From the NCBI GenBank assembly GCA_022539475.1, contig VCMS01000216.1:62001-126000 (forward strand): 64,000 nt of DNA, in the 5' to 3' direction. Origin of the DNA: Gracilaria domingensis (taxonomy: Eukaryota; Rhodophyta; Florideophyceae; Gracilariales; Gracilariaceae). The notes beneath the pieces were generated by a model. That model searched no databases. It saw only the letters and a list, made by a program, of their open reading frames with translations, and was not told the origin of the DNA. Positions 59,918-64,000 of the stretch are shown piece by piece; the stretch's first letter is position 1; every line of letters starts with the position of its first letter. The position numbers and the translations under genes were made by a program.

Positions 59918-62380
59918 AGCAGTGGCGGCAGCGGCTAGGGCGCAACGGCGAGGGCGCTGCAGTGGCAGCGGTGATAAGAGCGTTTCGGAGGCGCTGTTGG
60001 CAGTCGCGGCGATTGTTGCGGTGGCGAGGGGGCGGCGGCGGTGCTGGCGGCGGCGGCGGTGCTGGTGGTGGCGGTGGAGAGCGCGCTCTGGCCGGAGCGG
60101 TGTGAAGAGCGCTTCGCAGGCGGTCCCGGCAGCGGCAGTGCTGGCGGCGGTGGCGAGGGTGCTGCAATGACAGCGGTGGTGGGCGCCACATCGCGCGGTG
60201 CTGTGGCGGCAGGCGTGGTGAGAGCGTTTTCCAGGTGGCGGCGGCAGCGGCGGTGGTTGTCGTGCTGGCGAGGGCACGGCAGCTGTACCGATATTGCGGG
60301 CGCTCGAGAGGCGCTGGCGGCCGCAGCCGGGGTGCTGCAGTGACAGGGCTGGTGAGGGCGCTCCGAAAGCAGTGGCGGCAACGGGGATGTTGCGGCGGTG
60401 AGGGCGCTGCAGTGGCAGCGGTGATCCGAGCGCTTTGGAGGGGGTAGTTGCAGCGGCGGCGAGGGCGCTGGTAGCGAGGTCACTGCGGCGGTGACGGCAG
60501 CGGCCATGGCGATGGTGGTGGGGGTGGAGAGCACGCTCCAGGGAGCGGTGTTAAGAGAGCTTCGCAGGCGGTGCCAGCAGCGGCCGCGCTTGCGGCATTG
60601 GAGAGGTTGTCGCAGGGGCAGAGGTGGTGAAAGCGACAGCGCCCGGCGCTGCGGCGGCAGGCGTGGTGAGTGCGCTTCCCAGATGGTGGGGGCAGCGACG
60701 GTGGTGGCGGCGACGGTATAGGCAATGGTGGTGGCGGTGGAGAGCGCTCTCCAGCGGGAGCGGTTTCGAGAGCGCTTCGCAGGCGATGCCGCAGCGGAAC
60801 CGTTCGTGCCGAGGGTGCGGGAGTGGCAGCTGTGGCGCGGGGCGACAGAGCCCTGCGTTTTGGCGGCTGGTAAGTGCACTCGGGAGGCGGTGGCGGCAGC
60901 GGCGAGGGCGCTGCCGCGGCAGCGGTGATGAGACCGCTTCGGAGGCGGTGGTGACAGCGCTGGCGAGGGCGCTACGGTGGTGGTGGCAGCGCTGGCGACA
61001 ACGCTAAGGTAATGGTGGCCGCAGTGTTGGCGCTGGTGGTGGCAGTGTTGGTGGCGAGAGTGCTGCAGCGGCAGCGGTGTTGGGGGCTTCTCGAAGGCAA
61101 TGGTGGCAGCGGCGAGAACGCTGCAGTGGCAGCGCTGGTGATAGCGCACCCGAAGCAGTGGCGGCAGCGGCGAGGGCGCAACGGCGCGGGCGCTCCAGCC
61201 AGAGCGGTGATCAAAGCGTTTTGGAGGCGGTGTTGGCAGTGGCGGCCATGGCGGCGGTAGCGAGGGCGCTGCGGCGGTGCTGGCGACGGCGGCGGTGGTG
61301 GTGGTGGAGAGTGCGCTTCAGCGGGAGCGGTGTAAAGAGCGCTTCGCAGGCGGTGCCGGCAGCGGCATCGCTGGCGGCAGTGGCGACCGTGCTGTGACAG
61401 CGGTGGTTAGGGCAATAGCGCTCAGCGCTGCCGCGACAGGCGTGGTGAGTGCGCTTTCCAGGTGGTGGCCACAACGGCGGTGGCCGCAGAGGTATGGGCG
61501 GTGATGGTGGAGGTGGCAAGAGCACTGCAGTGGTAGCGATGTTGCGGGCACTCTAGAGGCGGTGGCGGCAGCCCCGAGGGCACTGCAGCGGCAGCGATGA
61601 TCAGAGCGCTTCGGAGGTGATGGTGGCAGCGGCGGAGAGGACGGCGGTGGCGAGCGCGCTGGGGCGGTGACGAAAGCGACGGTGGCGATGTTGGTGGCAG
61701 TGGAGAGCGCGCTCCATCGAAAGCGGGGCTAAGAGCGCTTCGCAGGTGGTACCGGCAGCGGCAGCGCTGGCGGCGGTGGAGAGGGTGCCGCAGTGGCAGC
61801 GGTAGTGAGAGCGACTACGCCCGGCGCTGCGGCGGCAGCCGTGGTGAGCGCGCTTTCCAGTTTGTGAGCGCAACGGCGGCGGTCGCGACGATGGTAAGGG
61901 CAGCGTTAGTGGCGGTGGCGAAGCGGCGGTGCTGGTGGCAGTGAAGACCGCGCTCCAGTCGGAGCGATGTCGAAAGCGCTTCGCAGGCGGTGCCGGCAGC
62001 GGCAGCGCTGACGGCGAGGCTGCCAAGCGGCAGCGGTGGTGCTGGGCGAAAGGGCCCGGTGCTGCAGCGGCTGGTGATTGCACTCGGGAGGCGTTGGCGA
62101 GAGTGGCCAGCGCGCTGCAGCGGCAGCGGCTATCAGAGCGCTTCGCAAGCGGTAGTTGCAGAGGCATCGATGGCGACGGTGGCGAGGGCGCTGCGGCGGT
62201 GCTGGCGGCCGCGGCTTTGGCGAGGGCGCTGCGGCAGCCGTGGCGGTAGCGAGAGCGCTGCGGTGGAGCTGGTGGCCGCGGCGGTGTCGAGGGCGCTGCA
62301 GCGGCGGCGGCGGTGGCGGCTGCGCGGTCGTTGTGGTGGTGGCGAGGGCGCTGCGACGGGCGTGGCCTAAAAATTAAGCT
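59918..62380 (+). repeat. 2.4-kb G-rich degenerate repeat array
   Basis: The whole stretch is built from imperfect copies of GGCGGTGGCGAGGGCGCTGC- and GAGCGCTTCGCAGGCGGTG-like blocks. The second block recurs near 60110, 60549, 60763, 61330, 61728 and 61965, giving irregular spacings of about 214-567 bases. The pattern looks like higher-order units with later loss or gain. The plus strand is strongly G-rich. Long open frames on both strands (for example minus 59935-61149) are Ala/Pro/Ser/Arg-rich by-products of the repeat. It starts directly after the transposase stop. Confidence 0.8.
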
Positions 62381-62625
62381 GTTTTGGAGGCAGCGGCGAA
62401 GCACCGCTGCCGGCGATGTTTCTCTGGAGCGCCGGCGCAAATTTTGCATCGTTGCCTATACGACTGGTGTGCATCGCACACTGCGCAGTGGACATTTTGT
62501 ACGGCGCCCGACGAGATCGAAAGCGCTTCGTCCTCGAAGCAGATGGAGCCCTTGCACTCGGCGGTCACCGACGACGCCGGTGAGCGCGAGCGCGTCTGCG
62601 ATGGGCAGCCATCGTCATCGAGATC

Positions 62626-64000
62626 ATGGCTACCTCTGTCGCCATCGCACAAGCGTTGGACGCGGGTGCGGAACGCGTGCTGAATTCGCGCGAGCTGCTG
62701 TAAGTGTTTGACGAGAAAATGGAAGACGCTTTCCAGCGCTTCGGCACGCAGCGACCAGCTTGGAGAGAGCGGCTCCGAAAGTGGCTTGCAGGCAGCGGAG
62801 AGCGTGACGACCGCGGAGGACATGTCGGCGAGCGACGGGGGAATGCTCTGCGTGTGTTGGGTGTGGCGGCGAGGAGCGGAGACTAACAAAACTCCGCAAG
62901 GAACTGCAAAAGAGGAACATGGCCCTTTCGGCGTTTCAAAGTGAGTGCACCAGACGTCGCGCACTCGAATACATGAACAGAAGAAGCAGTGTTAGTCAGA
63001 GAGCGAGTAACACCTATCTCGCTGACGAGCATCAAGCGTTCTTGAGGTGGCTATCCGAAAAGCTTGGTTGTAAGCAGTGTGATGAAAAGCAAGTGGTAGA
63101 GCAACTTTCTGCGCGTACTGAAATTCTTCTCGCCTGCAGCCAGAAGTCCGAGCAAGCACGTCAATAGCTCCCAATGGAGATCGAGGAGAGGGAGTCAAGG
63201 GTAAAGAAGATCAAGGCTGAACTGGAGGCTGACATTGCAACTCTAAAGACTGAGAATGCGGGATTGGAAAACGCAAGGCACACTGCAGAGAAGGAAAGAG
63301 AGGGTTTCGAGGAAAAGTACTCCGAACTCATCCATCAAAGGGATGTCACTCGTGATTCCTTCGGAGATCTTACCATCTCATCATATGGTGACCACTCTTC
63401 TCGGCGCCAGAGTATGTTCTCTAACCTCGACGTAGACAACACAACGTCTACATGGAATGATCCGTTGATAGAAGCTGCGATACACTCTTTGGATTCTCTT
63501 ATTGGAAGAAACAAAGATTTCGCGGCACGGTACAGAATGTTGCGTGAGAAGCTGGAGGACCTAATCAGTGATATGGCCGCCGCAGATGAAGTAGACAATG
63601 CCTCACGTGCAATCCTTATCGAATCGAAAGCTTTCCAAGATGAGATATATGGCATGATGAATGTGCAGAGTGGAATCATTGCTATGATGCAATCGGGTGG
63701 TGAAAGTTCTGAGGGTTTGCAGGAGCCGGTTCGTGGGGAAGACGACGAGACAGAGGAAAGCTCTTTACCATATATCAATGAAGTTAACATCGACGTTGCA
63801 CAATCGATTGATGTTGCGCAGACCGCACTCTCTCTTTAGACGAATTCCGCAACAGGTGAGGTCCGACTTCAAGATTAGAAAACCACACGGTTCCTTAAGA
63901 AGCAGTTTCAGCACATTTGTGGTCTTTACGAGGACAAGTTGCGGGAAAATGCACAAGTGTGTGGATTTGTGCAGGAACAGAAGGTTGAGCTTGAGTCGTT
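62626..64000 (+). pseudogene. coiled-coil protein gene, decayed or multiply spliced, 3' end outside the window
   Basis: Two coding-like stretches. Frame A starts at 62626 (MATSVAIAQALDAGAERVLN...) and continues past a TAA at 62698 into VFDEKMEDAFQRFGTQRPAW. Frame B runs from about 62871 (EERRLTKLRKELQKRNMALS...) to the window end in one frame. It carries a heptad-rich helix (ESRVKKIKAELEADIATLKT) and later FLKKQFQHICGLYEDKLREN. Frame B is crossed by TAG codons at 63165, 63837 and 63876 with coding-like sequence on both sides. Either the gene is dead or short introns remove these points; a donor-like GTAAGT sits at 62700 and an in-phase AG at 62881. Family not recognised. Confidence 0.5.

Noticed and set aside
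59935-61149. 404-codon Ala/Pro/Ser/Arg frame in the G-rich array
   Set aside because: Open frames exist on both strands of the array, so openness is a by-product of repeat composition.
1-64000. tRNA, rRNA, snRNA, CRISPR arrays, LTR retroelements and virus-like elements
   Set aside because: I looked for tRNA-like TTCGA arms, spliceosomal RNA cores, spaced repeats, reverse-transcriptase, capsid and integrase motifs and found none I could support.
62626-64000. A variant nuclear code with TAA/TAG as Gln
   Set aside because: Suggested by the stops in the right-edge gene, but every intact gene in the window ends with and avoids TAA/TAG/TGA normally.

Overview
The window is nuclear DNA of a photosynthetic eukaryote, most likely a red alga. 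Three genes point to an oxygenic plastid: a THF1/Psb29-type thylakoid protein, a membrane-anchored RBD1-type rubredoxin and a lumenal pentapeptide-repeat protein with a twin-arginine leader. Genes are close together and almost intronless. Only three introns could be placed with confidence, of 82, 83 and 124 bp, all GT-AG. The species assignment is inference from gene content and gene structure; no marker gene fixes it.

Layout. 1-8.1 kb: 3' part of a catalase, a small membrane protein, a signal-anchored coiled-coil protein, THF1 and a plastid zinc-finger protein diverging from one GC-rich promoter, then a tandem pair of small paralogues of unknown family. 8.8-12 kb: single-chain mitochondrial NAD(P) transhydrogenase. 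12-18 kb: hairpins, an aminoglycoside-phosphotransferase-like kinase, a spliced C2H2 zinc-finger gene and a piggyBac-type MITE. 18-21.6 kb: MLO-like membrane protein and the lumenal pentapeptide protein. 22.9-28 kb: an extremely GC-rich island with a GT8-like membrane protein, a YVH1/DUSP12 phosphatase and an MPP6-like exosome cofactor, facing serine hydroxymethyltransferase. 28.4-28.9 kb: a MITE with perfect 31-bp terminal repeats. 30-35 kb: a C2-like protein diverging from a P-type Ca2+-ATPase. 35-38 kb: no recognised gene. 38-46.4 kb: plastid TPR-like protein, Gly-rich membrane protein diverging from monodehydroascorbate reductase, plastid membrane protein diverging from an acyl-CoA oxidase, and an S-adenosylmethionine carrier. 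47-50.5 kb: a disordered Ser-rich protein and RBD1. 50.9-51.7 kb: a 66-69 bp tandem repeat and a perfect hairpin. 52-57.6 kb: two membrane proteins without close relatives I recognise, one with HET-like motifs. 58.6-64 kb: an intact Harbinger-type transposase, a 2.4-kb G-rich degenerate repeat array and a decayed or heavily spliced coiled-coil gene running off the window.

Functional themes are plastid biogenesis (THF1, zinc finger, RBD1, lumenal protein, SAM carrier), redox and peroxisomal metabolism (catalase, acyl-CoA oxidase, monodehydroascorbate reductase, transhydrogenase), one-carbon metabolism (SHMT, SAM carrier) and RNA or ribosome maturation (YVH1, MPP6). Head-to-head gene pairs share short GC-rich promoters with CACGTG boxes and CCAAT boxes. 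Two of these promoters also share a 12-bp motif. I saw no tRNA, rRNA, CRISPR array, LTR retroelement or virus-like element.
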